Source: Verrucomicrobiota bacterium
GTDB taxonomy: Bacteria > Verrucomicrobiota > Kiritimatiellia > CAJWTS01
NCBI GenBank assembly: GCA_027623315.1
Contig: JAQBYD010000016.1
Coordinates: 1 to 63,367 of the forward strand
DNA: 63,367 nt
Reading direction: 5' to 3'
Part shown: in pieces, positions 53,988 through 63,072 of the stretch
Numbering within the stretch: position 1 is the stretch's first letter
Layout: each line of letters begins with the position of its first letter
Made by a program: the position numbers and the translations under genes
The notes under the pieces: model-generated
Seen by the model: only the letters and a program-made list of their open reading frames with translations
Database searches by the model: none
What the model was told of the DNA's origin: nothing

Positions 53988-55428
53988 GAGAATGGAATCA
54001 CGCGGCCCACGAGGCCGTTCCTCGCGCGGTCCGAAGGGCCGTTCACCCCGCTCCGGCAGAGGTGGCGGTGGCGGTGGCGGTGGCGGTGGAGGGAACCGCG
54101 GCGGAAATCACGATAATGACGGTCCGGTGTCGAAGATGCCGGATGACTTCGTCCCCACGGGCGATCCCCAGGTGCTGAACCTGTTCGATCTGCAGAAGCA
54201 GTCGGTCCCGGAGTTGAACCTGGTGGCCGAGGGCTTCGGGCTCATCGAGTTGGGTGCACTCCGCAAGCACGAGCTGATTTTTGAGATTCTAAAGGCGAAC
54301 GCCACGCTGAACGGCGAGATGTTCAGTCAGGGCGTCGTGGAGATCCTGCCGGATGGCTTCGGATTTCTTCGCTCGCCATACAATAACTACCTTCCGTGTC
54401 CCGAGGATATCTACGTCTCGCCGTCCCAAATTCGACGTTTGGCCATGCGCACGGGTGATTTCGTCGAAGGCGCGATTCGGGAACCGAAGGACAAGGAGCG
54501 ATTCTTCGCGTTGCTGCGTGTCGATAAGGTCAATGGAGGCGACCCCGAGAAGTCTCGGAACAATATCCCGTTCGAGAACCTGATCCCACTCTTCCCGCAG
54601 GAGCGCTTTATCCTTGAGGTGAATACCAAGGAGATTTCAATGCGCGTGCTGGACATCTTCACGCCCATCGGCAAGGGGCAGCGCGGTCTGATCGTAGCCC
54701 CGCCACGAACGGGCAAAACCGTGCTGCTTCAGAAGATCGCAAACTCGATCTCGGAGAACAGCCCGGACGCGTACCTGATCGTTCTGTTGATCGATGAACG
54801 GCCCGAAGAAGTCACCGACATGGTGCGCAACACCAACGCACATGTGCTGAGTTCGACGTTTGATGAACCACCGGAGCGGCACGTGCAGGTAGCCGAGCTC
54901 GTGATCGAGATGGCCAAACGCAAGGTGGAGTGCGGCGAGGATGTGGTAATTCTGCTCGATAGCATCACCCGTCTGGCGCGCGCCTACAACACCCTGGAGC
55001 CACATAGCGGGAAGATTCTGTCCGGGGGTGTCGATGCCAACGCGCTGCACAAGCCGCGGCGCTTCTTCGCCGCCGCGCGAAACACCGAAGACGGGGGTAG
55101 CCTGACGATTATGGCCACGGCCCTGGTGGATACGGGCAGCCGCATGGACGAGGTGATTTTCGAGGAGTTCAAGGGCACGGGTAACATGGAGCTATGCCTC
55201 GACCGCAACCTGGTCGACAAGCGCATTTACCCCGCCATGAACGTCGAAAAATCCGGGACGCGCAAGGAGGAGATTCTCCTGCACCCGGATGAACTGAATA
55301 AGATCTGGACGCTGCGCAAGGCGATTAAGGACATCCCGGCCGTGGAGGCCATGGAACTGATCGTCAACCGTCTCAAGAAGACCAAGACGAACGCAGAGTT
55401 TTTGATGTCCGTACACGATGGGATGTAG
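53980..55428 (+). CDS. rho: Transcription termination factor Rho
   Basis: This 482-residue RNA-dependent helicase terminates transcripts. The N-terminal 45 residues are Arg/Gly-rich with an eleven-Gly run, an added basic low-complexity tail. Next come the Rho_N domain ('[20 protein letters not shown]') and the cold-shock-like RNA-binding domain ('[20 protein letters not shown]'). The ATPase has '[20 protein letters not shown]' (Walker A) and '[15 protein letters not shown]' (Walker B). The start ATG 53980 overlaps coaE; GTG at 53977 is equivalent. Rho may be responsible for gene ends here without T-runs. Confidence 0.95.
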   Translation: MVERMESRGPRGRSSRGPKGRSPRSGRGGGGGGGGGGGNRGGNHDNDGPVSKMPDDFVPTGDPQVLNLFDLQKQSVPELNLVAEGFGLIELGALRKHELIFEILKANATLNGEMFSQGVVEILPDGFGFLRSPYNNYLPCPEDIYVSPSQIRRLAMRTGDFVEGAIREPKDKERFFALLRVDKVNGGDPEKSRNNIPFENLIPLFPQERFILEVNTKEISMRVLDIFTPIGKGQRGLIVAPPRTGKTVLLQKIANSISENSPDAYLIVLLIDERPEEVTDMVRNTNAHVLSSTFDEPPERHVQVAELVIEMAKRKVECGEDVVILLDSITRLARAYNTLEPHSGKILSGGVDANALHKPRRFFAAARNTEDGGSLTIMATALVDTGSRMDEVIFEEFKGTGNMELCLDRNLVDKRIYPAMNVEKSGTRKEEILLHPDELNKIWTLRKAIKDIPAVEAMELIVNRLKKTKTNAEFLMSVHDGM

Positions 55429-55491
55429 GCCTCGCGCCGGATTCCGTCTCGAACCCGCGCCGGATCCAGGCGCATCAATTGGGGATTCTCC

Positions 55492-56790
55492 ATGAATGTT
55501 ACCGTCGAAGAGCAGGGCCCGTGTCGCAAGGTCCTCCATATCGAAGTGTCCGAGGATATCGTGGGGGCCGAGTACAAGGACGTCGCGAAGATGTACGCGT
55601 CGCGGGCCAAGGTGGCAGGCTATCGGCCGGGCAAGGTTCCGGTTCCGATTATCGAGCGAAAGTTCCGCAAGGAGATCGAGCAGGAGACGCGCGATCGCCT
55701 GCTTCCCAAGTGCTACCAGGACGCGATCTCTTCGCAGGGACTCGAACCGCTGGCCGTGGTGTCGATCAGCGACGCGCTCGTGGAGAAGGGAAGCCCGTTC
55801 GTGATCGACGTGACCGTCGATGTGAAGCCGAAGATCGAGCTCCCGGCATACAAGGGATTACAGATTCAGCGCAACAAGACCGAGGTCTCCGAGGATGAGA
55901 TCGAGCGCGCGATGGACTCGATGCGCGAACGGCTTTCGGTGTACGAGGACGTCGCGGACCGTCCGGTCGGCGAAGGGGATCTGGTCGAGGTCTCCTACAG
56001 CGGAATTTGCGATGAGATGGCGATTACGGACCTGTTGGCCGATCCTCCCAGTCTGGGATCCGCCGACAAGATCTGGATGCCGATCGGGGCGCACGACATT
56101 ATACCCGGCATGGGCGCGGCCTTGATCGGTGCGGCCTCGGGTGAGGAGCGCACGGTAGAGGTCGCGTTTCCGGACGATTACCGCTTTTCTGAACTCGCCG
56201 GTAAGTCGGCCGTCTATACCGTCTCGGTGGGAATGATACGCGGCAAGACGCTTCCGGAGGACGCCAAAGTGCTCGAGGAGGCGGGCGTTGAATCGATCGA
56301 CGAGTTGCGGAAGCGATATCGCGAGCAGTTGCAGGCAATGCAGGATCGGAATGAGGATCAGCGATTGAAGAGCGAGCTCGTACGCATGCTCACGGAACAG
56401 GTCAATCCGGAGGTACCCGAGTCCGTCGTGGAAGCCGAGCAGCGCCAAATCATCCAGGACATTGTGCGCAGCAATATGCAGCGCGGCATCACGGGCGAGG
56501 ACCTTGCGTCGCATAAGGACGAAATCTCCACGACCGCCGAGGCGCAGTCCGTTGCCCGCGTGAAGAACAATTTCGTTCTCAGTCGCATCAGTGACGAAGA
56601 GGGCATCGAGGTCTCCGACAACGAAATCGAGGAGCATATCGCCGGCATGGCGGGACTGTACGGCATGCCCCCTGAGCAGCTGCGCGCCCGGCTGGTGGAG
56701 AACGACCGAATGAGTTCTTTAAGAGGTGATCTCCGTATGGAGAAGACATCTCAGTTTTTACTGGATCATGCGGAAATCAAAGAGGCATAA
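55492..56790 (+). CDS. tig: Trigger factor chaperone
   Basis: This 432-residue ribosome-associated chaperone has the ribosome-docking loop 'GYRPGKVP' (about residues 43-50). The middle PPIase domain spans about 160-245 ('[14 protein letters not shown]', '[17 protein letters not shown]'), with a degenerate active site. The helical C-terminal domain is present. It is placed before clpP and clpX, as in many bacteria, and would hand over nascent chains. The preceding spacer has 'ggattctccATG' and only a moderate ribosome site. Confidence 0.92.
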   Translation: MNVTVEEQGPCRKVLHIEVSEDIVGAEYKDVAKMYASRAKVAGYRPGKVPVPIIERKFRKEIEQETRDRLLPKCYQDAISSQGLEPLAVVSISDALVEKGSPFVIDVTVDVKPKIELPAYKGLQIQRNKTEVSEDEIERAMDSMRERLSVYEDVADRPVGEGDLVEVSYSGICDEMAITDLLADPPSLGSADKIWMPIGAHDIIPGMGAALIGAASGEERTVEVAFPDDYRFSELAGKSAVYTVSVGMIRGKTLPEDAKVLEEAGVESIDELRKRYREQLQAMQDRNEDQRLKSELVRMLTEQVNPEVPESVVEAEQRQIIQDIVRSNMQRGITGEDLASHKDEISTTAEAQSVARVKNNFVLSRISDEEGIEVSDNEIEEHIAGMAGLYGMPPEQLRARLVENDRMSSLRGDLRMEKTSQFLLDHAEIKEA

Positions 56791-56849
56791 TCTTACGAAC
56801 CCTTAACCTCTCAACGAGAGTTGACCCCCTGAACCCAAGGAGCAATTGC

Positions 56850-57482
56850 ATGAACGAAAGAAGCCAGGTTTTAGTCCCTATGGTCGTCGAACAGACGGGA
56901 CGTGGCGAGCGCGCCTACGATATCTATTCCCGCCTCTTGAAAGAGCGAATCGTCTTCATTGGCACGCCGATTAATGACGATGTGAGTAATCTGATTATTG
57001 CGCAGCTATTGTTTCTGCAGAGCGAGGATCCGGACAAGGATGTGAACATCTATATCAATTCCCCCGGGGGGTCTGTCACGGCAGGGTTGGCTATTTATGA
57101 CACGATGCAGTATTTGAAATGCGACATCGCGACGTATTGCGTGGGCCAGGCAGCGAGTATGGGCGCCGTGCTTCTCGCGGCCGGAGCCCCGGGGAAACGC
57201 TTTGCGCTTCCCAACGCTCGAATCATGATCCACCAGCCGTGGGGAGGTGCCCAGGGGCAGGCCTCGGACGTCCAGATTCAGGCGCAGGAGATTCTACGCA
57301 TCAGGGATTGTTTGAACGAAATCCTGGCTAAGCATAGTGGCAAGAGCGTCGACGTGATCGCCAAGGATTCCGATCGGGACAATTTCATGTCCGCCGAGGA
57401 AGCCAGGAAATACGGACTGGTGGATGAGGTCGTTGCCGAGCGGGCAGCGCCCGTGAAGGTGTCGCGTTCAAAAAAGAAGTAG
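56850..57482 (+). CDS. clpP: ATP-dependent Clp protease proteolytic subunit
   Basis: This 210-residue serine peptidase forms the tetradecamer chamber that works with ClpX. Catalytic Ser is in '[14 protein letters not shown]', His in 'MIHQPWGG' and Asp in '[13 protein letters not shown]'. '[20 protein letters not shown]' is the family glycine motif. AAGGAG lies seven bases before the ATG. clpX follows after six bases, so the two are translated together. Confidence 0.97.
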   Translation: MNERSQVLVPMVVEQTGRGERAYDIYSRLLKERIVFIGTPINDDVSNLIIAQLLFLQSEDPDKDVNIYINSPGGSVTAGLAIYDTMQYLKCDIATYCVGQAASMGAVLLAAGAPGKRFALPNARIMIHQPWGGAQGQASDVQIQAQEILRIRDCLNEILAKHSGKSVDVIAKDSDRDNFMSAEEARKYGLVDEVVAERAAPVKVSRSKKK

Positions 57483-57488
57483 TCGACC

Positions 57489-58763
57489 ATGGCGACCAAG
57501 CAGAAAAACGTTCGATGTTCGTTTTGCGGGAAAACGCACGGCCAGGTTAAGCGCCTCATCGCCGGCCCGAACGTCACAATCTGTAACCAGTGTGTCGACA
57601 CTTGCGCCGCACTGCTTCACGACGAGACGGGTTCTGAGGAAGGGGTCGCCATCGCGCGCGAGCTTCGGGTGCCGAAGCCGCACGAACTTGTCGCCCACCT
57701 TGATCAGTACGTCATCGGGCAGGCACACGCCAAGAAAGTCTTGTCCGTGGCGGTGCACAATCACTACAAGCGCCTCAAGCAGCGTAACCACGCCGACGAG
57801 GCCGACCCCTACGACGACGTCGATCTGGAGAAGAGTAACATCATGCTCGTGGGGCCTACCGGGTGTGGCAAAACCCTTTTGGCCAGAACCCTGGCAAAGT
57901 TGCTGGATGTACCGTTTACGATTGTCGATGCGACGACGCTGACCGAGGCGGGCTACGTCGGAGAGGACGTCGAGAATCTCCTGCTTAGACTGATCCAGGC
58001 GGCCAACTATGATATTCCGCGCGCGGAGATGGGAATCATCTACGTCGACGAGATCGACAAGATCGGCCGCAAGACGGAGAACGTATCGATCACTCGCGAC
58101 GTTTCGGGCGAGGGCGTTCAGCAGGCGCTACTCAAGATTCTCGAGGGAACGGTCGCGAGTGTGCCGCCACATGGCGGGCGAAAACATCCGCAGCAGGAAT
58201 ACATCAAGATCAACACCGAGCACATTCTCTTCGTCTGTGGAGGAGCCTTTGTCGGGCTCGAGGATATCGTGCGGCGACGCGTTGGCAACCAGGCGATCGG
58301 GTTTCACACAGATGCCGACGCGAAGACTGCAGGCGCTTCCGAGCCGGGCGAGGGGCTGGTGGTTCCGGAGTCGGAAGACTTCGTGCGCTATGGTTTGATT
58401 CCAGAGTTTATCGGCCGGCTACCCATTGTTTCGGTCCTGGGTGAGCTCTCGCAGGCCGACCTTGTCCGCATCCTCGTAGAACCCAAGAACTGCATGGTGC
58501 GCCAATATCAGAAGCTGCTCGCCTTGGAAGGCGTGGAACTCGAGTTTAATGATGGCGCTCTCATGGAACTTGCGAGGCTGGCGCACGAGAAGAAATCGGG
58601 CGCCAGGGGGCTGCGTGCTATCCTTGAGAAGATCATGCTGGACGTGATGTTTGAGGCACCACGCCACAAGGACGTGAAGGACATCCGGATCACCAAGTCG
58701 ATGATTTCTGAGGGGAGGATCGACTTTGAGTCGATCCGCAAGCGCCAGCTCAAGATCGCCTGA
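57489..58763 (+). CDS. clpX: ATP-dependent unfoldase ClpX
   Basis: This 424-residue AAA+ unfoldase has the N-terminal C4 zinc finger ('[10 protein letters not shown]' and 'CNQCVDTC'). Walker A is '[16 protein letters not shown]', Walker B is '[10 protein letters not shown]', and the pore loop 'GYVGEDVE' is present. 'GNQAIGF' supplies the IGF loop that docks in ClpP. Arg finger-like and sensor 2 segments are in place. It follows clpP by six bases. Downstream, the DNA changes to repeat-rich intergenic sequence. Confidence 0.97.
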   Translation: MATKQKNVRCSFCGKTHGQVKRLIAGPNVTICNQCVDTCAALLHDETGSEEGVAIARELRVPKPHELVAHLDQYVIGQAHAKKVLSVAVHNHYKRLKQRNHADEADPYDDVDLEKSNIMLVGPTGCGKTLLARTLAKLLDVPFTIVDATTLTEAGYVGEDVENLLLRLIQAANYDIPRAEMGIIYVDEIDKIGRKTENVSITRDVSGEGVQQALLKILEGTVASVPPHGGRKHPQQEYIKINTEHILFVCGGAFVGLEDIVRRRVGNQAIGFHTDADAKTAGASEPGEGLVVPESEDFVRYGLIPEFIGRLPIVSVLGELSQADLVRILVEPKNCMVRQYQKLLALEGVELEFNDGALMELARLAHEKKSGARGLRAILEKIMLDVMFEAPRHKDVKDIRITKSMISEGRIDFESIRKRQLKIA

Positions 58764-58765
58764 TC

Positions 58766-58783
58766 TCCCGCTCGCTCGCGGGA
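58766..58783 (+). terminator. Hairpin after clpX without T-run
   Basis: TCCCGC and GCGGGA (58766-58771, 58778-58783) form a short stem with a 6-base loop right after the clpX stop. No T-run follows, so termination would need Rho. A similar CCCGC/GCGGG hairpin follows the acylphosphatase stop near 63083. Confidence 0.35.
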
Positions 58784-58933
58784 ACCCTCCGGCTCCGGTC
58801 CAGATGCTCTGAGACCGTAGGTTATCCGAAGTCCGTAACTGAGCTTGTACACGGCGTTTATGCCTGTTTTTACCGACGATTCCGCCCAATCGAAACCTGC
58901 TGTACACAGGGTCATTGACAGGATGTTAACAGT

Positions 58934-58995
58934 CTAGGAGACCGTCGGACTTAGCTCCATCAGTTTAAGTCGTGTGAGAAACCGCCGGTCTCCTA
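58934..58995. repeat. REP-like palindromic unit, copy 1
   Basis: Inverted arms TAGGAGACCG (58935-58944) and CGGTCTCCTA (58986-58995) are perfect over ten bases and are separated by 41 bases. The longer left arm CTAGGAGACCGTCGGAC matches the arms of the second copy closely. It may fold as RNA between the two convergent genes. Confidence 0.75.
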
Positions 58996-59127
58996 ATAGT
59001 TTTGCTGCGCAAAACCAGTGTCTGTTTCCTTTACATATCGTGCGCTCATGCAACGCAGTTTATCGCTCCACTCCATCCGCTGAAAGCCCTTTTCCCACGG
59101 TTTTCCCTTCCTGATGGAAAATCGTAG

Positions 59128-59193
59128 CTAGGAGGCTGGCGGACCCCTTGAGCGTCAATAATCGGAGGGCGGCTAAGTCCGCCGGGCTCCTAG
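59128..59193. repeat. REP-like palindromic unit, copy 2, overlapping a stop codon
   Basis: Arms CTAGGAGGCTGGCGGAC (59128-59144) and its inverted partner (59177-59193) match at 15 of 17 positions. The reverse complement of the right arm extended to 59171 matches 19 of 21 bases of the copy 1 left arm. The right end (CTAG) contains the stop codon of the NtrC-type regulator, so the repeat reaches into the gene. Confidence 0.75.
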
Positions 59194-60620
59194 TCCGCTG
59201 CATCCATGCCAAGCATCGACATGCGGCGTCTCAGCTTCCCACGGGAGATCCCGAGCAGGCGGGCCGCTGCGGTGACGTTTTCATCGGTTCGGTTGAGCGC
59301 CTCGGTGTAGAGCAGGCGCTCGACCTCCTCGAACTTGATGGTCTGGATCGGCCAGGCGGCATCCGAGGGAGATTCTGTTGATTCGGTGCTGCCCCCGGAG
59401 GTCAGGTGGTCCGGAAGGTCGTCAGGCTGAATCATGCCGTCATGACGGCAGTGGATCACCGTGTTCTCCATCAGGTTTCGCAATTCGCGGACGTTGCCGG
59501 GGTAGTCGTGCCGCCCGAGCAGCCTGAGCGCTTCGTCGGAGATTCCCTCGATGGGTTTTCCCATCTCCTGGGCGAAGTGGAGAAGAAAGTAAAGGGCCAG
59601 CAGACCGATATCTTCCTTGCGCTCGCGGAGCGCCGGAAGGGAGATCGCGCAGACACCCAGGCGGTAATAGAGATCACTCCGGAACTCCTTACTCTCGACC
59701 ATCTCCTCGAGCCGCCGGTTGGTCGCCGCGATGAGCCTGATGTTGGCATCCTTCTCTCGGGTCTCGCCGACGGTGCGATAAACGCGCTGTTCCAGCAGGC
59801 GCAGAATTTTCGGTTGCGCGGCAAGAGGCATATCGCCAATTTCATCCAGAAACAACGTGCCGCCGTTGGCCGCGTCGACATAGCCGCTCCGGTTCTCGAG
59901 CGCGCCGGTGAACGCACCGCGCTTGTGTCCGAACATCTCCGACTCGAATAACTCGTCAGGTATCGAGGCGCAGTTGACGGTGATGAACGGCTTGTCGCTC
60001 AACGGGCTCATTTGGTGGATCGCGTTCGCCACGAGTTCTTTTCCGGTCCCGCTTTCGCCCGTGATTAACACCGTGGCGCGCGTGGCCGCGATGTCGACGG
60101 TCTCCTCGGTGACCTTGCGCATCGCGGGCGACTGCCCGAGCATGGTACTTTGCGCGCGGTTTCGGCTGAAGAGTTCGAGGCTCAGGGCGTCGACTTGAGC
60201 CGTGAGCAGTGCCTTCTGGCGGCTCAGGGTTCGGAAACGGGACGTGCGCTCAATCGCGGCCTGCAGTTCGGCAAGCTTGAACGGCTTGTGAAAAAAGTCC
60301 GTCGCGCCCTGTCGCAGGGCCTTGATCGCGTGCTCGCTATGGGCATACGCCGTGATGAAGATCAGATCGCACGCTGGATCGATCCGCTTGACGCGCTCCA
60401 GCACCTCGAAGCCGTCGCACTCGGGCATCTTGATGTCGCTGATGACGATGTCCGCGCCATGCTTTTCGATCCATTCGATGGCGACGAGCGGCTTCTCAAA
60501 GGCCGTAATAGAGAAGCCAAGATCTTCGAGTACGGATTGCAGGTTCCTGAGGACTAGCGCATCATCGTCGATCAGGACGACATTAACTTCCCTTATTGCT
60601 TCCTTTTCCTGGCCTGTCAC
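59190..60620 (-). CDS. NtrC-family sigma-54-dependent response regulator
   Basis: This protein of 476 residues begins at a GTG (60620) with GAGGGGA nine bases upstream; a GTG at 60638 would add six. The receiver (about 10-130) has 'VLIDDDALVL', phospho-Asp in 'IVISDIKMPECDGFEV', Thr in 'ITAYAH' and Lys in 'HKPFKL'. The AAA+ domain has Walker A 'GESGTGKELV', 'GAFTGA' (the sigma-54 contact loop), and 'GGTLFLDEIGDM'. A Fis-type helix-turn-helix closes it ('VTAAARLLGISRGKLRRRM'). No histidine kinase gene is adjacent, so its stimulus and targets are not known. Confidence 0.93.
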   Translation of the reverse strand: MTGQEKEAIREVNVVLIDDDALVLRNLQSVLEDLGFSITAFEKPLVAIEWIEKHGADIVISDIKMPECDGFEVLERVKRIDPACDLIFITAYAHSEHAIKALRQGATDFFHKPFKLAELQAAIERTSRFRTLSRQKALLTAQVDALSLELFSRNRAQSTMLGQSPAMRKVTEETVDIAATRATVLITGESGTGKELVANAIHQMSPLSDKPFITVNCASIPDELFESEMFGHKRGAFTGALENRSGYVDAANGGTLFLDEIGDMPLAAQPKILRLLEQRVYRTVGETREKDANIRLIAATNRRLEEMVESKEFRSDLYYRLGVCAISLPALRERKEDIGLLALYFLLHFAQEMGKPIEGISDEALRLLGRHDYPGNVRELRNLMENTVIHCRHDGMIQPDDLPDHLTSGGSTESTESPSDAAWPIQTIKFEEVERLLYTEALNRTDENVTAAARLLGISRGKLRRRMSMLGMDAAD

Positions 60621-60671
60621 GTGGCTCTGTCCCCTCACGGTGATTGATTACGGTACCGCACAGTGGATGGG

Positions 60672-61502
60672 CTACTCTTTCACGACTTGAGTGCCAACGC
60701 CCTTGTCGGTGAAGATCTCGAAGAGCAGGGCGTGCGGCGTGGTGCCGTTGATAAGGTGCGCCTTGTGGCATCCGGCCGTGACGGCGCGAATACAGGCCTC
60801 CACCTTGGGGATCATCCCGCTGGTAATGACGCCGGTCCGAATATGCTTCCGGGCCTGTCTTATCGAGAGTTGAGATACGAACTGACCGTTCTCGATGACG
60901 CCGTCCACGTCGGTCAGAATCGTGAGCTTTTCCGCCCGCAGGCGCGCAGCAAGTTCCGTGGCGGCGGTGTCGGCATTGATATTGTAGTACACGTCGCCGT
61001 TGCGTCCCACGGGCGACACCACGGGAATCTCATCACGGTTCAGTATTGCGCGCAGCTCGGATACGGAGACCCCGGTGACATCTCCGACGAGTCCGAGATC
61101 GGGATCGCGTTGACGGGCCCGGATGCAGCCGGTCGCATCGCGTGTCTTGATCCCGTGGCTCTTGAGATGGTCTCGAATCTCGCCATTAATCGTTCGAAAA
61201 ACTCGCCGTACGATACGAATGGTAGCGTCGTCGGTAACGCGCAGCCCATTCACGAAACGAGGCTCGATTTTCGCCTTTTCCATTTCGCGTGTGATGGCCG
61301 GCCCACCGCCGTGGACGATGATAGGTCGAACGCCGATTGTCTTTAGAAGTGCGATGTCCTTGGTCACGGCTTGCTTGAGCTCCTCGTTGATCATCGCTTT
61401 ACCGCCATACTTGATCACGAATATCTTGCCTTTGAATTTCTGAATGTACGGCAGCGCCTCTTCGACAAGCATGCTGGCCTTACTAATGAGTTGTTCAACC
61501 AT
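60672..61502 (-). CDS. argB: Acetylglutamate kinase
   Basis: This 276-residue kinase phosphorylates N-acetylglutamate in arginine synthesis. 'FVIKYGGKAM' and 'PIIVHGGGPAITREMEKAKI' are the nucleotide/substrate loops, 'NINADTAATELAARLRAEKL' and 'ILTDVDGVIENG' follow, and 'GMIPKVEACIRAV' ends the core. An N-terminal helix of about 25 residues before the first strand is the hallmark of hexameric enzymes inhibited by arginine, so feedback control is likely. Transcribed with cutA upstream (34 bp gap). No other arg gene is in the window. Confidence 0.95.
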   Translation of the reverse strand: MVEQLISKASMLVEEALPYIQKFKGKIFVIKYGGKAMINEELKQAVTKDIALLKTIGVRPIIVHGGGPAITREMEKAKIEPRFVNGLRVTDDATIRIVRRVFRTINGEIRDHLKSHGIKTRDATGCIRARQRDPDLGLVGDVTGVSVSELRAILNRDEIPVVSPVGRNGDVYYNINADTAATELAARLRAEKLTILTDVDGVIENGQFVSQLSIRQARKHIRTGVITSGMIPKVEACIRAVTAGCHKAHLINGTTPHALLFEIFTDKGVGTQVVKE

Positions 61503-61535
61503 GATCTCTATTCGCGAAGACGCAGCCGGCCGGAA

Positions 61536-61874
61536 TCATACGGTGGCCGGATCTCCCGTTTCATCGACAATCCATTGCACATACGCCTCGAGTCCGCCCA
61601 CGGCGGGCAAGGCAAGAATTTCCGGCACCTCGTACTCATGCTGCCCGGAGATCGACCGAATCACACGCTCCTGAAGCGCGCTGCGCGTCTTGATCCACAA
61701 GGCAGTCTCTTCCGACGTCTCGATCGCGCCTTTCCAGCGGTACACGCTCCGGATCGGGGCCATTTGCACGCATGCGGCGATGCGTTGCTCGACCAGTGAC
61801 CGCGCAAGCGTTTCGGCGCTCTCCCTCGACGGTGCGGTAGTAGTAATCACGACCACGTTATTCGATTCGCTCAC
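61536..61874 (-). CDS. cutA: CutA1-family divalent-ion tolerance protein
   Basis: This 112-residue protein uses a GTG at 61874 with AGGAGAGG upstream. An ATG at 61961 would add 29 residues unlike the family. 'NVVVITTTAPSRESAETLAR' and 'LVEQRIAACVQMAPIRSVYR' open the ferredoxin-like fold, 'WKGAIETSEETALWIKT' is the central motif, and 'EVPEILALPAVGGLEAYVQW' is the end. CutA forms trimers; copper tolerance was the first role assigned, though its true function is debated. It may be co-transcribed with argB. Confidence 0.88.
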   Translation of the reverse strand: MSESNNVVVITTTAPSRESAETLARSLVEQRIAACVQMAPIRSVYRWKGAIETSEETALWIKTRSALQERVIRSISGQHEYEVPEILALPAVGGLEAYVQWIVDETGDPATV

Positions 61875-62065
61875 TTCGGATTCCTCTCCTGCGCCCGAAA
61901 GCCGTATCGAGCACGGCTCGCTCTGTGCGCGCTCAAAAAGCGCTTTGCGGATGGGCCCCATTGAGACTAAACTCCGGGTGTGGCGCAACCTTTTTCTACC
62001 CGGACGGCAGAGGGGAAGGATTGTGAAGTCGATGCAGGGAGTCGTGATCACCAACGCGTAAGGCC

Positions 62066-62800
62066 ATGCACCATGTGACGACAATGCTGCTCGGCGGAGC
62101 CTTCGTGGCGGTGGGCTGGCTATGCATGTCGTGTCGTGCCGAGCCGAGACCCTCCGACGATCCAGCCTGGACCGAGAGCCGCAGGGCCATGGTCGAGACG
62201 CTGCGCAAACCGCCATATTCGGTCACGAATCAGGCGGTGCTGAACGCCATGTCGAAGGTGCGCCGGCATATGTTCATTCCCGTTGCACATCGCGACGTCA
62301 AGGTCGCCTATGGCGACCATCCCTGGGCGATCGGTCATGGCCAAACCATCTCGCAACCCTTCATCGTGGCCTATATGACGGCCCAGTTGGGGATTGGAAA
62401 GGGGGCGCGTGTGCTGGAGATCGGCACCGGGTCGGGCTACCAGGCCGCCGTCCTGGCCGAGATGGGGGCCAAGGTCTACAGCATCGAGATCGTGCCGGAA
62501 CTGGCCGAGCACGCGCGTAAGGCTCTCGCCGCGGAGGGATACGATGGCGTCGAGGTCATGACCGGAGATGGCTACAAGGGGTGGCCTGCGCATGGCCCGT
62601 TTGACGCGATCATCGTCACGGCCGCGCCTCCTGAGATTCCCGCCGCGCTCGTGGATCAGATCAAGGACGGAGGATGCATGATTGTTCCTGTGGGCGAAGC
62701 TTTTCAGCGTCTTATTCTGTTGAAGCGGAAGGGGGAGAAGGTCAGCAAGGAGGAGCACTTCCCGGTGCGCTTCGTCCCGATGGTGCCTGGCAAGGAATAG
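62066..62800 (+). CDS. pcm: Exported-looking protein-L-isoaspartate O-methyltransferase
   Basis: This 244-residue SAM methyltransferase has the family motifs 'YGDHPWAIGHGQTISQP', 'VLEIGTGSGYQAAVLA' (SAM motif I), 'VYSIEIVPELAEHARKAL' and 'FDAIIVTAAPPEIPAALV'. It would methylate isoaspartyl residues, starting repair. Unusually, residues 1-27 ('MLLGGAFVAVGWLCMSCRA') look like a signal peptide with cleavage after CRA or an imperfect lipobox. Export is therefore possible, though SAM is cytoplasmic. The acylphosphatase gene follows by two bases. Confidence 0.85.
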   Translation: MHHVTTMLLGGAFVAVGWLCMSCRAEPRPSDDPAWTESRRAMVETLRKPPYSVTNQAVLNAMSKVRRHMFIPVAHRDVKVAYGDHPWAIGHGQTISQPFIVAYMTAQLGIGKGARVLEIGTGSGYQAAVLAEMGAKVYSIEIVPELAEHARKALAAEGYDGVEVMTGDGYKGWPAHGPFDAIIVTAAPPEIPAALVDQIKDGGCMIVPVGEAFQRLILLKRKGEKVSKEEHFPVRFVPMVPGKE

Positions 62801-62802
62801 CG

Positions 62803-63072
62803 GTGAAGCGCGGCCGGATCAGGATCGTCGGCCGCGTGCAGGGCGTAGGTTTCCGCTATTGTGCCTGCACGGAGGCGCGGAGACTCGGTTTGCAGGGCTG
62901 TGTACGCAATTTGCCCGACGGTTCCGTCGAGACCGAATGCGAGGGCGAGGACGGCAACCTGAGAGCCTACGTCGAGTGGTGCCGGCAGGGCCCCTCGATG
63001 GCGCGTGTCAGGGACGTGAGCGTGACGTATACCGAACCCACCGGTGAGTTCGAAGGATTCCAGATCACCTGA
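62803..63072 (+). CDS. acyP: Acylphosphatase
   Basis: This 89-residue protein starts at a GTG two bases after the previous stop; the longer frame from 62674 overlaps pcm and is not used. The catalytic Arg is in 'GRVQGVGFRYC' and Asn in 'GCVRNLPDGSVE'. The rest of the alpha/beta fold ('EGEDGNLRAYVEWCRQGPSM', 'VTYTEPTGEFEGFQI') matches the family. It hydrolyses acyl phosphates. The stop at 63072 is followed by a GC-rich hairpin. Confidence 0.93.
   Translation: MKRGRIRIVGRVQGVGFRYCACTEARRLGLQGCVRNLPDGSVETECEGEDGNLRAYVEWCRQGPSMARVRDVSVTYTEPTGEFEGFQIT

Larger units (their letters stand above)
58764..59189. other. Intergenic region between clpX and NtrC-type regulator
   Basis: These 426 bases between convergent genes contain a hairpin after clpX and two copies of a palindromic unit (58934-58995 and 59128-59193). 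A smaller perfect hairpin GTTTTGC/GCAAAAC lies at 58999-59015. No gene was supported. Confidence 0.5.

Noticed and set aside
58764..59189. tRNA or small RNA gene
   Set aside because: Hairpins here are explained by repeated palindromes; there is no cloverleaf or CCA-type end.
61875..62216. Long N-terminal extension of CutA
   Set aside because: CutA proteins start a few residues before the VVITT strand, and AGGAGAGG before the GTG at 61874 supports that start.
62674..62802. Extension of acylphosphatase upstream
   Set aside because: It overlaps pcm in a different frame; the family start fits the GTG at 62803.
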